The notes under the pieces: generated by a model | The model's database searches: none | Told to the model about the DNA's origin: nothing | The model's input: only the letters and a program-made list of their open reading frames with translations | Shown here: positions 5,931-6,072 of the stretch, in pieces | Numbering within the stretch: position 1 is the first letter of the stretch | Layout: each line of letters begins with the position of its first letter | Translations under genes and position numbers: made by a program | Assembly (NCBI GenBank): GCA_005788205.1 | Contig: SXYT01000050.1 | Coordinates: 1 to 6,072 of the forward strand | Direction of reading: 5' to 3' | DNA from: Actinomycetota bacterium | Lineage (GTDB): Bacteria; Actinomycetota; Acidimicrobiia; Acidimicrobiales; Ilumatobacteraceae | DNA: 6,072 nt

Positions 5931-6072
5931 GTGGCAGGGGAGCGCGGGTCAGTCCAGCTCGTCAGTGTGACGAAGTGCTACGGCGATGTCGTCGCTGTCG
6001 ACAACCTCGACCTCGAGGTGAAACCCGGTGAGTTCCTCTCACTCCTCGGCCCGAGCGGCTGCGGCAAGACCA
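5931..6072 (+). CDS. ABC transporter ATP-binding protein, PotA/UgpC-like (N-terminal part)
   Basis: The first 47 residues of an ABC ATPase that would energise an inner-membrane importer. The visible sequence runs from a beta strand (VQLVSVTKCYGD) through VAVDNLDLEVKPGEFLSLL to the Walker A motif GPSGCGKT at residues 40-47, where the window ends. The pattern VxKxYGDxxAVDNLxLEVxPGEFxSLLGPSGCGKT is typical of the spermidine/putrescine and sugar (MalK/UgpC) branch. A polyamine role is favoured by the PatD-type gene just upstream, but a different small-molecule importer cannot be excluded from the N-terminus alone. The GTG start has a good Shine-Dalgarno five bases upstream. Walker B, the signature motif and any permease or binding-protein genes would lie beyond the window. 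Confidence 0.9.
   Translation, partial: MAGERGSVQLVSVTKCYGDVVAVDNLDLEVKPGEFLSLLGPSGCGKT

Noticed and set aside
5770..5970. Small ORF of 66 codons between the PatD-type gene and the ABC gene.
   Set aside because: It overlaps the ABC start in another frame, has no Shine-Dalgarno that I can see, and its translation resembles noise.

Overview
The window is about 6 kb of dense, high-GC bacterial DNA with strong G/C third-position bias. It looks like an actinobacterium: the alanine dehydrogenase resembles the mycobacterial enzyme, and most starts lack a Shine-Dalgarno sequence and look leaderless. An Acidimicrobiia-like lineage is possible, but this is an impression, not a phylogenetic result. No rRNA, tRNA, CRISPR array, insertion sequence or phage gene was seen. 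No gap without a gene exceeds about 200 bases.

Layout. (1) Bases 1-480, + strand: the C-terminal end of murF (peptidoglycan precursor ligase), cut by the window edge. (2) Bases 481-523: a short convergent spacer with GC-rich hairpins. (3) Bases 524-4236, - strand: three closely spaced genes transcribed in the order ald (alanine dehydrogenase), cytochrome P450, MFS exporter. The gaps are 25 and 49 bases, so they probably form one operon, possibly with internal promoters. (4) Bases 4237-4305: a 69-base divergent promoter region with an inverted repeat and a helically phased direct repeat. (5) Bases 4306-5733, + strand: a PatD-type gamma-aminobutyraldehyde dehydrogenase. (6) Bases 5734-5930: an intergenic region with hairpins, a -10 candidate and a clear Shine-Dalgarno. 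(7) Bases 5931-6072, + strand: the N-terminus of an ABC transporter ATPase of the polyamine/sugar (PotA/UgpC-like) type, cut by the window edge.

How the genes may work together. The aldehyde dehydrogenase and following ABC ATPase suggest a polyamine uptake and catabolism locus: putrescine is imported, transaminated to 4-aminobutanal and oxidised to GABA. Where the aminotransferase uses pyruvate, it makes L-alanine. The divergently expressed alanine dehydrogenase could return this to pyruvate and ammonium, which would explain the shared regulatory region. The P450 and MFS exporter behind ald have no obvious place in that pathway and may form a small oxidise-and-export module of unknown substrate. 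No clearly new system is visible. The points most worth a look are the divergent ald/patD control region, the matching leaderless-type starts, and the unexplained ald-P450-MFS grouping.
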